NCBI GenBank assembly: GCA_934725525.1 | Contig: CAKVCG010000035.1 | Location: 1 to 14,832, forward strand | DNA length: 14,832 nucleotides | Direction: 5' to 3' | Source: an uncultured Brachyspira sp. | GTDB lineage: Bacteria; Spirochaetota; Brachyspiria; Brachyspirales; Brachyspiraceae | Shown here: positions 14,284-14,832 of the stretch, piece by piece | How the letters are laid out: each line of letters opens with the position of its first letter | Position numbering within the stretch: position 1 is the stretch's first letter | Position numbers and translations under genes: made by a program | The notes under the pieces: model-generated | Databases searched by the model: none | What the model was told of the DNA's origin: nothing | What the model saw: the letters and a program-made list of their open reading frames with translations, nothing else

Positions 14284-14832
14284 TCATTTCCCAATACAGA
14301 AATTTTCAAAAATCTCGTTTATAACTTCTTCGGCGTCTATTTTTCCGCTCACATTTCCTAAAATATTATTTAAAATATTTATCTCTTCGGCGACTTCGTC
14401 CAAAGAATAATTTTGTTTTGATTTTTCAATGCATATATCGAGTCGTTTAAGTCCGTTTTCCAAATATCCTCTCTCTCTATTATTAACATAACTTTCTTTA
14501 TTGAATATTTGAACATCGCCGTCTTTAATATAATTTTTCAAAGCCAAAAATAATTTTTCTTTTCCTTCTTCAGTTTTCGCGCTTATATTTATAATTGGAT
14601 TTTTAAAATCATAATCAAATTTATTTTCACTGTCGCTTTTATTGATTAAATAAATCATATTTTTATCTTTTATGGTTTCTAAAAATTCGATTAAATTAAT
14701 ATCGTCTTCGCCGACTTTTTCGCTTCCGTCAAAAACCGCGATTATAATATTTGATTCGTAAGCGCATTTTTTCGCTCTCTCTATTCCTTCAATTTCAATA
14801 TCGTTATTTGTTTCTTTGTGAAATCCCGCCGT
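14284..14832 (-). CDS. mnmE: tRNA modification GTPase MnmE (TrmE), C-terminal fragment
   Basis: The gene runs in from beyond the right edge; 182 C-terminal residues are visible and the frame is open to the last base. They begin inside the GTPase domain at TAGFH, the end of the G3 motif (DTAG). The G4 motif NKSD (64-67 of the fragment) and G5-like NISAKT follow, then the C-terminal helical domain, ending in the family's invariant CIGK, whose Cys belongs to the modification site. MnmE works with MnmG to modify wobble uridine 34 of certain tRNAs. A Met inside the visible part (at 14658) is not the start. The codon and CpG use is like that of the left block and unlike the sugar cassette. Confidence 0.95.
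   Translation of the reverse strand, partial: TAGFHKETNNDIEIEGIERAKKCAYESNIIIAVFDGSEKVGEDDINLIEFLETIKDKNMIYLINKSDSENKFDYDFKNPIINISAKTEEGKEKLFLALKNYIKDGDVQIFNKESYVNNRERGYLENGLKRLDICIEKSKQNYSLDEVAEEINILNNILGNVSGKIDAEEVINEIFENFCIGK

Noticed and set aside
1..14832. CRISPR arrays, tRNA or rRNA genes, insertion sequences
   Set aside because: No regularly spaced repeats, no tRNA-like GTTCGA arms in the short intergenic gaps, and no transposase or integrase was found.

Overview
The window looks like chromosomal DNA from an AT-rich spirochaete, most plausibly Brachyspira. The evidence is the very low GC by eye, heavy AGA/ATA/TTA codon use, strong GGAG ribosome sites, and protein styles that fit that genus. 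The genus call is inference from style; no 16S rRNA or other taxonomic marker is present.

Layout. (1) 1-252: the 3' end of a membrane site-2 (M50) protease on the + strand, overlapping by 8 bp the end of the convergent minus-strand block. (2) 245-5032, minus strand: an envelope-type gene block. In transcription order it is a phasin-like coiled-coil protein, a UbiB/ABC1-family kinase, a YtxH-type small membrane protein, a DUF948-like membrane-anchored coiled coil, a secreted SurA-like chaperone lacking the parvulin domain, and a predicted outer-membrane beta-barrel protein. Promoter-like sequences precede the phasin gene and the YtxH gene, so this may be two transcription units. (3) 5249-13086, minus strand: a seven-gene sugar or polyol uptake and catabolism operon. 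It encodes a binding lipoprotein, a double ABC ATPase and a permease (RbsBAC type), then an SDR dehydrogenase, a class II ketose-phosphate aldolase, a D-2-hydroxyacid dehydrogenase and an FGGY kinase of LyxK (L-xylulokinase) type. (4) 13319-14272, + strand: a divergent SorC/DeoR-family sugar-responsive regulator. (5) 14284-14832, minus strand: the C-terminal part of the tRNA-modification GTPase MnmE, cut by the window edge.

How the genes work together. The transporter would import a sugar or sugar alcohol. The SDR would oxidise a polyol to a ketose (or interconvert them), the kinase would phosphorylate the ketose, and the aldolase would cleave the ketose phosphate to triose phosphate plus an aldehyde. 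The D-2-hydroxyacid dehydrogenase has no obvious step in this scheme. The substrate is unknown, and the combination does not match the standard ribose, galactitol, L-rhamnose or AI-2 (lsr) systems as I know them.

The 232-bp divergent control region (13087-13318) is the richest non-coding stretch. It holds two sigma70-type promoters with 17-bp spacers, one of them a perfect consensus. A 17-bp palindrome lies over the -10 of the operon promoter, and a 15-bp-arm inverted repeat runs into the -35 of the regulator promoter. A 19-nt T homopolymer lies between the promoters, just upstream of the operon -35.

CpG dinucleotides are about half as frequent in 5249-14272 as in the flanks by hand counts. 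This suggests the regulator plus operon arrived as one cassette between the phasin gene and mnmE. No rRNA, tRNA, CRISPR array or insertion sequence was seen, and no gene-free stretch exceeds 300 bases.
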